This document shows, piece by piece, positions 44,532-53,434 of a stretch of 62,799 nucleotides of DNA. A model generated the notes under the pieces. It saw only the letters and a list, made by a program, of their open reading frames with translations, did not search any database and was not told the origin of the DNA. The DNA is from Lachnospiraceae bacterium (lineage in GTDB: Bacteria; Bacillota; Clostridia; Lachnospirales; Lachnospiraceae): the NCBI GenBank assembly GCA_017635395.1, contig JAGBLN010000054.1, positions 1-62,799 of the forward strand, written 5' to 3'. Each line of letters opens with the position of its first letter. Position 1 is the first letter of the stretch. Made by a program: the position numbers and the translations under genes.

Positions 44532-45008
44532 ATGACAGAGCAGTATCTAAAAAAACTCATCGAAAATATGGAACAGAAAAAAGCTGTGCTTGTGTCCATT
44601 AAGGAGAGTACTGCAAAACAGGCGAAGGCCATGCAAGCAGATAATCCTGATTGGAAGGCTTTTGATGCGATGCTGGATGAAAAAGGTGAGCTGATCGATA
44701 AGCTAAATTCTCTTGACGATGCATTCAATGCAATCTTTGATCGGATAAAAGATGATCTTTTAGCCAATAAGGCAAAATATAAAACCGAGATCACCCACCT
44801 GCAGGAACAGATAAGGGAAGTGACTTCGCTCAGTACCTCAATACAGGCTGATGAACTACGCAACAGGGATCTTGTAACTAAACGTATAAACGAAAGCCGA
44901 CAGAAAATACGACAGGACAGAAAGACCATCAATGTAACTGGCAAGTACTACAATGCCATGAACAAGATTAATCTGATCGATCCGCAGCTGATGGATACTA
45001 AGAAGTAA
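44532..45008 (+). CDS. FliT/FlgN-like flagellar chaperone (putative)
   Basis: 158 residues, nearly all predicted helix with coiled-coil character (YLKKLIENMEQKKAVLVSIK, LLANKAKYKTEITHLQEQI). Position directly after fliS, and size, suggest a FliT- or FlgN-type export chaperone; sequence alone is not decisive. Start taken as the ATG at 44532 after GATAGAGAG. Its 3' end overlaps the convergent Maf gene by 11 bases. Confidence 0.65.
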   Translation: MTEQYLKKLIENMEQKKAVLVSIKESTAKQAKAMQADNPDWKAFDAMLDEKGELIDKLNSLDDAFNAIFDRIKDDLLANKAKYKTEITHLQEQIREVTSLSTSIQADELRNRDLVTKRINESRQKIRQDRKTINVTGKYYNAMNKINLIDPQLMDTKK

Positions 45009-46503
45009 AGTTATGCGTTCCTTTGATCCTGGCACCGCAGTCTGAAAGGTTGTAGACCTTAACATTAGAAGACTGGGAGAGTCTGTTTTCTATCCAACTC
45101 AAGTATGAATATAATTGTTCACTGGTGTAAACGGTACCACCGTTTACATCTTTTATTTTTATCAGATTTTCCTTTTCTATGCCGCCCTCGTCGATGGTTC
45201 CCTGGGCATGAGTTTTACCGCCGGGGTATGCCATATCGACGCCGGCGAGATATAGTTCCTGGGCACCAAATTGAAGAGCAATGTCTATTGCAAGAGTGGT
45301 GACACTTCCTCCAGTATTGAATAGAGGAAAACTGTGGGCATTTGCATAATCCTCCGCAGGCGGATAGCCCTTTTGCAGTGCAAGAAACTTTTTACCGGAG
45401 TAGTCTGATGCAAAGCGCCAGTATGCTGTTGAATCAATTATCATTGGAATGTCGCATTCTTCAATTCCTTCGATGTGTTTATATGTTCTCTCCTGTGCAT
45501 CCATTACTATGACATAGTCAGCCTTTATCCCATGCTCCATTAATTTCTTTAAGACTGTTGATACACAGACTATGAGTGTATCAGTTTTTTCGGCTTGAGT
45601 CTTTAGGTATTTAAGGTTTCTGTCAAGGGAAGGCCCTGCAGCTATAATATAAGTTTTCTTTTGAAAAAAATTATCCCTGATTTCTGAAATATTGTGGGGG
45701 CAATTTTTGATGTTATTGTTAAAATTAATTATAAGTCTTCTCTTTAATTGATAATAAGAATTCCAGCTTATGTAGAATCTTCGTAATGAAGCTCTTTGTT
45801 CTGAATCTGCAATTTTAAGCAGGGAAGGATAATGGAATAGGATTCCCGTATTCTCGTCGGATAGGCATCTGCAAAAATCAGCGCAGGTAGGATCATTATA
45901 TATTTTGATTCGGTCATTTGAAAAGAGACCGAAATTGTCGTTTGCCTTTACGTATTCAATCAATTCTGTATGAGGTTCAAAGACTTTGATACGGAGTGTG
46001 CCTAAAGATGCTTTATACAAGGCGTCTATGTGATATCCGAGACCAAGGCCAAATACAACATACTCTGAATATTTTTCTTCATAATACAGGTTGATCATTT
46101 GTCTTGCTTCATCCATGGGATTGCAGTTAGAATGAAGGTATATTTTTCCGACATTATAGTAAAGCGTCATTGCACCGGAAGAAGTTGGTTCTAAAGTGTA
46201 ATTATCTATGTTAATACTTTCTGCGGGCGTTATTTGTGATTTAATGAACGGGATGAAGGAATCCTCAAGAATATCTGCATACAGAATCATGTCGCCGACT
46301 TCGAGTGCGTTAGACATAGCGTTTAAGCATGTTAATAAGGAATCATAGTCATCGCCTGGATTAAAGATAGTCTCAGGAAGAGCTTTGATTTTTTCAGAAA
46401 GAATTTTTATTTTTAATGAGGCCTCGTGGTAATTTTGGCAACGTATATAGCTGATGATTTCCTGTGATACGTCTATGATCTTAAATGGGATAGTGTTTTC
46501 CAT
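44998..46503 (-). CDS. Maf/DUF115 motility-associated protein (flagellin nonulosonate transferase-like)
   Basis: 501 residues. The core (about 260-440) is the DUF115/MptE-like domain: IIAAGPSLDRNLKYL, VIVMDAQERTYKH, NTGGSVTTLAIDIALQFGA and GVDMAYPGGKTHA. Maf proteins attach sialic-acid-like sugars to flagellin serines and threonines. It is the last gene of a minus-strand run that converges on the fliS operon. No nonulosonic acid synthesis genes are in the window, so the sugar must be made elsewhere or differ. Confidence 0.88.
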   Translation of the reverse strand: MENTIPFKIIDVSQEIISYIRCQNYHEASLKIKILSEKIKALPETIFNPGDDYDSLLTCLNAMSNALEVGDMILYADILEDSFIPFIKSQITPAESINIDNYTLEPTSSGAMTLYYNVGKIYLHSNCNPMDEARQMINLYYEEKYSEYVVFGLGLGYHIDALYKASLGTLRIKVFEPHTELIEYVKANDNFGLFSNDRIKIYNDPTCADFCRCLSDENTGILFHYPSLLKIADSEQRASLRRFYISWNSYYQLKRRLIINFNNNIKNCPHNISEIRDNFFQKKTYIIAAGPSLDRNLKYLKTQAEKTDTLIVCVSTVLKKLMEHGIKADYVIVMDAQERTYKHIEGIEECDIPMIIDSTAYWRFASDYSGKKFLALQKGYPPAEDYANAHSFPLFNTGGSVTTLAIDIALQFGAQELYLAGVDMAYPGGKTHAQGTIDEGGIEKENLIKIKDVNGGTVYTSEQLYSYLSWIENRLSQSSNVKVYNLSDCGARIKGTHNFTS

Positions 46504-46559
46504 AAATTACTCCGTTATTATTCCACTGACTGTTTGGAATGGTTTTATAGGCTACAGTT

Positions 46560-47735
46560 TTATCTTAATTCTGCGATATTTATCATTTCTGCGACACGTA
46601 TATTGAAGCTATGGTATTCCTGTATTTTTTTATACCCGGAATACGCGATGGCTAAGCGCTCATCATCGTGTTCCAGATAGTATCCGGCCTTCTCGATGAG
46701 ATCACTTTTGCTTTCAAAATAGACAAAATCGGTACCGGGGATGAAATAATCCTCAAAATCTGCCTGATAGTTTGTGAGCAAAAAACCACCGCAACCCATT
46801 ATATCGAATGCTCGAAGTGGGATAGCATTTACTATGCTGCGGAGCGTGATATTTAGATTTATTTTTGCACACTTTATTGCTTTAGGGGAGTCCTTATAGT
46901 ATTCCACTGAACCTCTGTTGTCTACAAGAGGGAGCGTGGGAGTTTTCTCGGGGGTATAGAGGGTGACGTTGTATTTTTGAGAAAGTGCAGCTACCAGTTC
47001 TTGACGTTCCATGCCTGTTATCTTTCTGGCAACAAAATAATTGGCCAGTACCCATGAAGCATCTTCTATGCCGTCTCCACTTTCATACATGGGGCAGACC
47101 TTCTGGATGTTTTTAACTATCTCGGGAGTGAGGCTTTTTTCAAGTATCGATGCACCATATATCTGTTTCTGGATGCTTATGATTCCGTCGAGGTATCCGG
47201 AGGTATAGTCATCCAAACCGTTAAAATGTCTGATCAGATTGTGCTTGGCCTCAGTATACATGGAGCCAATGAGTGCAATGTCAGCGGAATATTTATTTCT
47301 TTCGGTATCGCTTATTACTACGCTGTCGAAGTATTCCGTGTCCGCTGCCATAGGAAGGTAGTAAACAGTTTCAGCACCCTTTCTGCGTAAGTTTATATAT
47401 TCATTTTTGTCAAAAACAAAGGCGTAATTGGTGGGAAACTCGATTGTCTTTGAATACAAAAGGATATAAGGACTGTCATAGGTCCATGATATGTATTTCA
47501 CCCTGCAAGCGGCAGCAGCAATTGCAGCCACTGGGAAATAGTTAAAAGAGAATACGGCATCTGCTTTGTTGTCAAGAATGGCTTTAACTACCAGGTTTGC
47601 AAGATTTTCGCTATTTTTAGTGCTCTCTTTCTTAATTGGAAAGTCAAGCTCACACAGATCAAAGCCAGCAAGCTTAAATGCCTTCCTTATGTGGAAATAT
47701 CCGAAACAGTCCCATTTTAATGTGAGAATTTTCAT
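46560..47735 (-). CDS. DUF3880/CgeB-type glycosyltransferase (copy 1)
   Basis: 391 residues. An N-terminal DUF3880-like half (MKILTLKWDCFGYFHIRKAF, SWTYDSPYIL) and a C-terminal GT-B half with ITLRSIVNAIPLRAFDIMGC, GGFLLTNY and a terminal helix. The C-terminal half matches the plus-strand copy at 57.5 kb (DVMGCGAFVLTPY there), showing duplication within the island. Donor and acceptor sugars unknown; flagellin is the likely substrate by context. Confidence 0.82.
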   Translation of the reverse strand: MKILTLKWDCFGYFHIRKAFKLAGFDLCELDFPIKKESTKNSENLANLVVKAILDNKADAVFSFNYFPVAAIAAAACRVKYISWTYDSPYILLYSKTIEFPTNYAFVFDKNEYINLRRKGAETVYYLPMAADTEYFDSVVISDTERNKYSADIALIGSMYTEAKHNLIRHFNGLDDYTSGYLDGIISIQKQIYGASILEKSLTPEIVKNIQKVCPMYESGDGIEDASWVLANYFVARKITGMERQELVAALSQKYNVTLYTPEKTPTLPLVDNRGSVEYYKDSPKAIKCAKINLNITLRSIVNAIPLRAFDIMGCGGFLLTNYQADFEDYFIPGTDFVYFESKSDLIEKAGYYLEHDDERLAIAYSGYKKIQEYHSFNIRVAEMINIAELR

Positions 47736-47765
47736 AATTGGATGACCCTTTTACAAAATCTTTAA

Positions 47766-48923
47766 TCAGTTCTTATTGCTGCTATAGGATTTATACACCC
47801 AATCCTCCGGTTTGGCCTTTCCTTTAGGAGCGGTATCCCAGGGATAAACAAAAGTGTCGGAAGGATTACAATATCTGCAGCTTTCTATAGGTGCATGGAG
47901 TTTTTCTAAGATGGTAACGCCATCTATAGATGTATCATGAATGTTAATTATATCGGATTTGCCTGCAACCATGTTTTTTCCATAAAGCTTTGAAAAGCGT
48001 GGAAGGATGTAGGGCATTATACAATTGGATAGTGTACCTTCACGGAGAAATGTGCAGTGAGTTACATCACATTTTGAATAAGCTTCAGCAGGAATCTGAG
48101 TGCCGTCAGGATCTATGCAGGTTCTGAATACGCATATTGGATCTGAAACAAGACAGTTGACGCCGTAAAAACAGCATAGCGCTTTTATCTGTTTCAATTT
48201 TTGGGATGAAGGTGGATAAAGACTGATATTAAAACTGCAGTGATTATCGCGCATTGTACGCAGCAGATGTTCGTAGTCTTTATTCAGTAGCAGGCCGTTG
48301 GTTACCACATGTATATCCGCATCTGGGAATATTTCTCTGGTCACATCTATAAAATCAGGAAGTTGTTCGTTAAGAAGTGGTTCGCCGCCCATGAGACGGA
48401 TTCGCTCGATTCCCCAAAAGAGTTCATGTAAGCGCTCCATATCTTTTATATATTGATCTAAGTTTGCCAGTCTAGGTTCTGCTATATTAGAAAGGTGTGC
48501 ACAACCTTTGCAGTTTAAATTGCAGTGGTCGGCAAGATGAAATTCCAGATAATCAAGTCTTGGCTTTGGGGTGTCAATGCGTTCAAGATAGTCGAAAGTG
48601 AACTCGTCGGCAGAAAGTTCATAGTAATAATGAGGGAGATAATATAGTTCAAAAACTCCCTGGAGCATCAGTTTACATGCAAGCTGGTGGAGCTTGCTGT
48701 GATGAACGGCGAGGATGACGACATGGATATCGCCTTTTTGGTACATTTCGCCTATTTTTTCAGTGGTGTATACGGGAAGCCCATCCTGTACTTCTATATC
48801 GCCAGGGATGTCCGTACCATAACAGACGAATTTAAATCCTTCAGGCTTAAGAATATCGTAAGCGGTTTTTAGAAATACACCGTAAAGCTCGGTGCCCCAG
48901 ATAGCTATGCGGATATCACCCAT
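47766..48923 (-). CDS. radical SAM enzyme with N-terminal nucleotide-binding-like domain
   Basis: 385 residues. Residues 1 to about 110 look like a Rossmann-type domain (IRIAIWGTELYGVFL). The radical SAM core has CNLNCKGC (CX3CX2C), RLMGGEPLLN and HVVTNGLLL. The C-terminal third has further cysteines (CDVTHC, ESCRYC), possibly a SPASM-like auxiliary cluster. It sits between two glycosyltransferase genes, so modification of a sugar, nucleotide-sugar or glycosylated flagellin is suggested. The reaction cannot be named. Confidence 0.85.
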   Translation of the reverse strand: MGDIRIAIWGTELYGVFLKTAYDILKPEGFKFVCYGTDIPGDIEVQDGLPVYTTEKIGEMYQKGDIHVVILAVHHSKLHQLACKLMLQGVFELYYLPHYYYELSADEFTFDYLERIDTPKPRLDYLEFHLADHCNLNCKGCAHLSNIAEPRLANLDQYIKDMERLHELFWGIERIRLMGGEPLLNEQLPDFIDVTREIFPDADIHVVTNGLLLNKDYEHLLRTMRDNHCSFNISLYPPSSQKLKQIKALCCFYGVNCLVSDPICVFRTCIDPDGTQIPAEAYSKCDVTHCTFLREGTLSNCIMPYILPRFSKLYGKNMVAGKSDIINIHDTSIDGVTILEKLHAPIESCRYCNPSDTFVYPWDTAPKGKAKPEDWVYKSYSSNKN

Positions 48924-48938
48924 ATTTTTATCCCCTTA

Positions 48939-49967
48939 TTATATGCCGTTCTTCTGGATCAGCTGTGCCATATTTGCAAAATCTTCTTTGGTAACATTCA
49001 GATAAATAAAGCCCAACAGGAGTTTTTGAAATTCGGTGAAGCCCTGATCGTAATATTTGTTATTTTCTACGCTGTTTATTCTGTCCCTGACCGTTTCCTG
49101 CAATAAGCGAAATAGAGAATATTGTGGCGTCGAGTAACGCAGACAGATCAGCTTCAAAAAGTCCAGGTAACAGTTGTGTAGAAAATCAAACTCTACTGCA
49201 TCACTGTATTCTTCATGATAGCCATTCGATACCATGTAGTCCCATTTTAACAGCTGTACTGTAAGAAAATCAATGTGGTGCAGGGAATCTGATGCAAGTA
49301 TGGTAGAATTTTCATTTACAAAATAGTGATAGAGCGGGAGCTCCAGTTTGCAGTAATGCTCAATCTTGCAGGACAGCATTCCACACCAGAGATTATCTTC
49401 GTAGGTTACTTCTTCAGGAAAAAGCAGATTATTTTCAAGGATAAACTGTCTTTTTATTAGCCGTCCCCACACCTGGGGTTCAGCGGAGGTAAAACGGATC
49501 TGCTCGGCCCGCATTTCTTCGCTGCATATTCGGATTTCCCGGAATTGAAAATCAGGATCAGTTGTTGTTGATGGTGTTGGTTGTCTACCAAAATCACGAA
49601 CATGGCCGCAGGTAACCATCTCTGCACCGGTTTTAACAGCTACGTTATACATTATCTTAAGACAGTTTAAATCTATCCAGTCATCTGAATCCACATATGT
49701 AATATAAGGGGAGTCAGCATATTCGATGGCAAGATTTCTTGCTGCTCCCTGCCGTCTGTTTTTGTCGCAATGGATGACGGCTATACTTTCGGGATATTTG
49801 GCCTCCCATGCAAGCAGTCTGTCATATGTTGTATCCGTGGAAGCGTCATCGACACATATGATTTGCAGGTTTTCGATTCCTATGGTTTGGTAAACTAGGG
49901 ACTCCAGGCATCTGTCGATATATGGGGCTACATTATAGCAGGGTATGATAATGCTTATTTGAGTCAT
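48939..49967 (-). CDS. family 2 glycosyltransferase, RQGxARN family
   Basis: 342 residues. ISIIIPCYNVAPYIDRCL, CVDDASTDTT, RRQGAARNLA and the metal-binding YVDSDDW form the GT-A domain. The helical C-terminus has EEVTYEDNLW and HYFVNENSTI, shared with the paralogues at 33.0, 51.3 and 54.4 kb. The ATG at 49967 is chosen because AGGAGC precedes it. First gene of the minus-strand run, 15 bases before the radical SAM gene. Confidence 0.86.
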   Translation of the reverse strand: MTQISIIIPCYNVAPYIDRCLESLVYQTIGIENLQIICVDDASTDTTYDRLLAWEAKYPESIAVIHCDKNRRQGAARNLAIEYADSPYITYVDSDDWIDLNCLKIMYNVAVKTGAEMVTCGHVRDFGRQPTPSTTTDPDFQFREIRICSEEMRAEQIRFTSAEPQVWGRLIKRQFILENNLLFPEEVTYEDNLWCGMLSCKIEHYCKLELPLYHYFVNENSTILASDSLHHIDFLTVQLLKWDYMVSNGYHEEYSDAVEFDFLHNCYLDFLKLICLRYSTPQYSLFRLLQETVRDRINSVENNKYYDQGFTEFQKLLLGFIYLNVTKEDFANMAQLIQKNGI

Positions 49968-50242
49968 GGACTGCTCCTGTTTGTTATGGTAAACGGCAGA
50001 ATCACCTGTCATTTACTATAAATCTTTCATCCTTATTATAAACGATAATGGATGTTTTAATGCTAAGAATTTTAATGCTGTAGTTAAACTGAATATTTGT
50101 TTTCATCTGGTATGCTTTTGGTATATTAGAAAAGCTTCAAATCTGCTAAAATTGCAGATGAATAGTTGTTTATATGCGGAAATTGATTCCACAATGAAAT
50201 TGAATGTATGGATTTGCTGAAATCCTAAATGAGGATGTGTAC
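49968..50242 (+). promoter_or_regulatory. divergent intergenic region of the glycosylation island
   Basis: 275 AT-rich bases between divergent operons. TATAAT is seen on the minus strand (50035-50040), and TATATT on the plus strand near 50121-50126 with a weak TTTTCA upstream. A small palindrome, ATCTGC/GCAGAT, lies at 50141-50159. No sigma-28 consensus seen and no gene. Confidence 0.45.
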
Positions 50243-51307
50243 ATGCCTGGCGAAAAAAAAATCAGCATTATAGTTCCGTGCCATAATTCAGCTGATACTC
50301 TTGATAGAACATGGAAATCGATAGAGGATCAGACTATGCCGTTAGAGGATATAGAAGTGATTTTTGTGGATGATGCTTCTGATGATGACGGAAAGACGTG
50401 GCAGCTTCTAAATGAAATAGAAAAAATAAAGCCGGAAAGTGTGATAATAATTCAGCTGGAGAAAAACCTTCGTCAGGGAGGGGCACGCAATGCGGCGCTT
50501 AAGTATGTCTCCGGTGAATATATCATGTTTCTTGATTCTGATGACACATATGTAAAGGAGTGCTGTCAGGAATTATATGATATTGCCGAAATGTATAATG
50601 CGGATATTATTCAATTCAGGCATTCCATGGTCTCTGATGGCGTGGCTTCGGAGAGTGTGCCTGTTAATGCGGAAACGAGTGGAAGAGTACTTGTGTATGA
50701 GTTGAGGGAAAATGAAGATGTTCGCAGAGCTTTTTTAACTATGCAGGTAGCAGGCTTCAATTGTAATTGTACCAGTAAAATGTATTCATCGGCACTTGTT
50801 AGAGAATGCGGAGCTCTTTATGCAGAAAATGTAATATATGAGGAGCCTAAGTTTGTATATCCTGTGTTTCTTTACGCAGACAGAATCGTTTTAGCAGATA
50901 AAGCTTATTATGAATATCATTGGCATATGGGGTCTACCATGACAAGCCTTTTAGGCCAAAGACTTATGGAGCATCCAAAAGTTCAGCTAGAGCTCATGGC
51001 AGATATCATAGACAGACAGGAAATATATGAAAAATACAGAGAAGAAGTTGATTATTATTTTTTTAGAACTTTTTATGTGGAAACCTTGGTTTTCATGTAT
51101 GTGAATAAAGGCTATGTATCAGTTGAGGCGATGTCTTATATGCAGGAAATATGTAAAAGGCTTATACCGAATATCGCAAATAACAGGTATATAATCGCAG
51201 ATGACGACATGTTGTGGTTTGTGGAAACGCTTCAGAAAGTGTTTAGTGACGAGACAGTAATATTCAATATAGGAAAAGAAGCGGCAGGGAGATTGATAAA
51301 TGACTAA
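50243..51307 (+). CDS. family 2 glycosyltransferase, RQGxARN family
   Basis: 354 residues. ISIIVPCHNSADTLDRTWKS, FVDDASDDDGKTW, LRQGGARNAA and the metal-binding FLDSDDTY. The C-terminal half contains GSTMTSLLGQRLMEHPKVQL, nearly the same as in the 56.4-kb gene (GSTMTSELGTHLMEHPYVQL), so these two are close paralogues. I start at the ATG at 50243 after GAGG; an ATG at 50204 lacks a site. It overlaps the next gene by eight bases. Confidence 0.86.
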   Translation: MPGEKKISIIVPCHNSADTLDRTWKSIEDQTMPLEDIEVIFVDDASDDDGKTWQLLNEIEKIKPESVIIIQLEKNLRQGGARNAALKYVSGEYIMFLDSDDTYVKECCQELYDIAEMYNADIIQFRHSMVSDGVASESVPVNAETSGRVLVYELRENEDVRRAFLTMQVAGFNCNCTSKMYSSALVRECGALYAENVIYEEPKFVYPVFLYADRIVLADKAYYEYHWHMGSTMTSLLGQRLMEHPKVQLELMADIIDRQEIYEKYREEVDYYFFRTFYVETLVFMYVNKGYVSVEAMSYMQEICKRLIPNIANNRYIIADDDMLWFVETLQKVFSDETVIFNIGKEAAGRLIND

Positions 51308-52343
51308 GCATAAAATAAGCGTTATAATTCCTTGCTATAATGTATCGAAATATATAGATCGCTGCATGCAGTCACTGGTTGATCAAAGTTTCGGTATAAA
51401 CAATATGGAGGTTATATGTGTTGATGATGCATCAACGGACGATACTGCAGATAAACTTCTACGATGGGAAAAAAAATATCCGGATAATATAATGATAGTC
51501 GAGTCCAAATCTAATGGGAGACAGGGAGCAGCCAGAAATATAGGATTAGGTTATTCATCTGCCGATTGGGTGTGTTTTGTGGATTCGGATGACTGGGTGG
51601 AGCCCGACTATTTGGAAATTTTTTATGCGCATACGGAACTTGATGGAATTGACATGGTGTGCTGTGATAGTGGGAGAGATCCGCATGTGGATTTGTGTCA
51701 TTTTAGCGAGTCTGAAAGAGAAACTGCGAAACAACCGTCATTTTTTGTAATTAGTGATATAAACCAGCGAAAAGAACTTATTCATTATAATAAAATAGCG
51801 TTTACTGCATATGGCAAACTTATTAACAGAGAATTTCTTTTGGAAAATGATATATTTTTTCCAGAAGGGGTGGTGTATGAGGATGTTTACTGGGGCAGTC
51901 TCATAAACTATTACGTGAAAAAAGTGTATTTTACCGGGAAAAGACTATATCATTATTTTGTAAATGGAGATTCTACTGTTTTAAACAAAGGGGCAGATTA
52001 CCATATTGATATGCTTACTGTAAATTCTATGCTTTGGCGTGAAGTGATATTGAGGGGATTTTGGGATGACTACCGGGATGAAATAGAATTTGAGTTTTTT
52101 TACAGTAATATCTTAGCTTTTACCAAGATTATCGTATTACGTTTTGAAACTCCGCCTTATTCGCTTTATCGATTGTTAAATATAATGGCTGTTACACATG
52201 TGCCGGAGTATTGGAAAAATCCATATTATCAATCAGAGAGCCTTCCGGAAATTCATCGCCTGATAATAGATGGTGTGTATATGGGGTTGGATAAGGAAAG
52301 CTTTGTGCAGTGGGCTGAGAATATTAAGCAGATAGGACTATAA
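51300..52343 (+). CDS. family 2 glycosyltransferase, RQGxARN family
   Basis: 347 residues. ISVIIPCYNVSKYIDRCMQS, CVDDASTDDT, GRQGAARNIG and FVDSDDW. The C-terminal half has PEGVVYEDVYW and HYFVNGDSTVL, close to the genes at 48.9 and 54.4 kb. The start lies inside the previous gene, so translation is coupled. AGGGAG just upstream serves as ribosome binding site. Acceptor presumably flagellin or its glycan. Confidence 0.86.
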   Translation: MTKHKISVIIPCYNVSKYIDRCMQSLVDQSFGINNMEVICVDDASTDDTADKLLRWEKKYPDNIMIVESKSNGRQGAARNIGLGYSSADWVCFVDSDDWVEPDYLEIFYAHTELDGIDMVCCDSGRDPHVDLCHFSESERETAKQPSFFVISDINQRKELIHYNKIAFTAYGKLINREFLLENDIFFPEGVVYEDVYWGSLINYYVKKVYFTGKRLYHYFVNGDSTVLNKGADYHIDMLTVNSMLWREVILRGFWDDYRDEIEFEFFYSNILAFTKIIVLRFETPPYSLYRLLNIMAVTHVPEYWKNPYYQSESLPEIHRLIIDGVYMGLDKESFVQWAENIKQIGL

Positions 52344-52345
52344 TT

Positions 52346-53176
52346 ATGGATGATAATGTTTTCGTGAGCGTGATAATTCCTACTTATAATCGTTGTGATT
52401 ATATTAGTGCTTCTATAGATAGCGTGTTGAAACAGACATGTGAGAATTTAGAATTGATTGTAGTCGATGATGCGTCAGAAGATGATACTGCACAGGTGGT
52501 GACATCTATAAGGGATGAAAGAATAAAATATTATCGCTTGAATAAAAATTCTGGTGCTGCAGCTGCAAGGAATTTTGGTGTCGATAAGGCAAAATATGAC
52601 TTGATTGCATTTAATGACTCTGATGATAGGTGGCGCCCGGAAAAATTGGAAAAACAAATACAAAGATTTAATGAAATTCCGGAAGCAGTATTGGTATATT
52701 CAGCGTATGAGTGTAAAAAAGATGGGCTCAATAGAAGGGTTCCTCCTGAGGAGTATCCATGTACAATGCTTGAGGGAGACATATACAGGTATTTATTGAA
52801 GAATAACACGGTTGGAGCACCTACAATTCTTATAAGAAGGGATGTATTTGAAAAAGCAGGCGAGTTTGACAGCGCATATCAGGCTCTTGAAGATTGGAAT
52901 TTGGTATTGAAGGCGGCTAAATTTGGAAAATTTGCCTATGTTGATGAAGTGCTGCTTGATGTTACATTGCTTCAGGACGGAGTAAGCTCGTCAGGGGCAA
53001 ATTATTTTAATGGCCGTTGCCGGCTGCTTGCAGACTATATGGAAGATATACAGGCTTATGGATTATTTGATGATGTATGCGGTGATATTCTAAAAAGAGC
53101 GGAAAGTGAAGGTGTACTTGATCACGTAAAGAAAATGATGATGCTTTGTTTGCAGGAAAAAATGGGAAAGCTGTAA
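52346..53176 (+). CDS. family 2 glycosyltransferase (ordinary type)
   Basis: 276 residues. VSVIIPTYNRCDYISASIDS, VVDDASEDDTA, SGAAAARNFG and FNDSDDRW. It lacks the RQGxARN signature and the long helical tail of its neighbours, so it is a separate branch of GT2. It begins two bases after the previous stop and ends before two tandem hairpins, making it the last gene of this three-gene run. Confidence 0.86.
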   Translation: MDDNVFVSVIIPTYNRCDYISASIDSVLKQTCENLELIVVDDASEDDTAQVVTSIRDERIKYYRLNKNSGAAAARNFGVDKAKYDLIAFNDSDDRWRPEKLEKQIQRFNEIPEAVLVYSAYECKKDGLNRRVPPEEYPCTMLEGDIYRYLLKNNTVGAPTILIRRDVFEKAGEFDSAYQALEDWNLVLKAAKFGKFAYVDEVLLDVTLLQDGVSSSGANYFNGRCRLLADYMEDIQAYGLFDDVCGDILKRAESEGVLDHVKKMMMLCLQEKMGKL

Positions 53177-53180
53177 AAAT

Positions 53181-53222
53181 CGAAAATCTGATGGGATTTT
53201 CGTGATTTTACCATAAAATCAC
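53181..53222 (+). terminator. tandem hairpins between the GT run and flagellin
   Basis: CGAAAATC (53181-53188) with GATTTTCG (53195-53202), then GTGATTTTA (53202-53210) with TAAAATCAC (53214-53222). Both are perfect. No long T run follows, but they probably insulate the flagellin gene. Confidence 0.6.
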
Positions 53223-53232
53223 CAAAAAGAAC

Positions 53233-53261
53233 TTGCAAATATGCTTTTCCTTTGGTAATAT
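53233..53261 (+). promoter_or_regulatory. possible sigma-A promoter of flagellin
   Basis: TTGCAA (53233-53238), 17 bases, TAATAT (53256-53261). It may add basal expression to the sigma-28 promoter downstream. Confidence 0.5.
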
Positions 53262-53320
53262 TTAAGTGTAGTGGAGATTGAAAAAGTTCTAAAATCTCGA
53301 AAAATTTTTTAAAAATGGTA

Positions 53321-53347
53321 TTAAGTATCGGGAAATTGTTCCGATAT
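53321..53347 (+). promoter_or_regulatory. sigma-28 promoter of flagellin
   Basis: TTAAGTAT (53321-53328), 11 bases, TCCGATAT (53340-53347), close to consensus. Predicted start near 53354, giving a leader of about 80 bases. Confidence 0.85.
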
Positions 53348-53390
53348 ATTTAATACAAGGGGTTCGAAAGGATCCAAATCACTAATAACT

Positions 53391-53406
53391 GCGGCACGGA
53401 TGTCGC
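53391..53406 (+). promoter_or_regulatory. candidate CsrA-binding hairpin in the flagellin leader
   Basis: GCGGCA (53391-53396) pairs with TGTCGC (53401-53406) around the loop CGGA. The core CACGGAUGU fits the known CsrA preference for ACANGGANGU with GGA in a loop. A second GGA overlaps the ribosome binding site (AAGGAGG, 53421-53427), the same two-site arrangement known for Bacillus hag. Confidence 0.7.
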
Positions 53407-53434
53407 AATACAACATTTTCAAGGAGGAAAAGTT

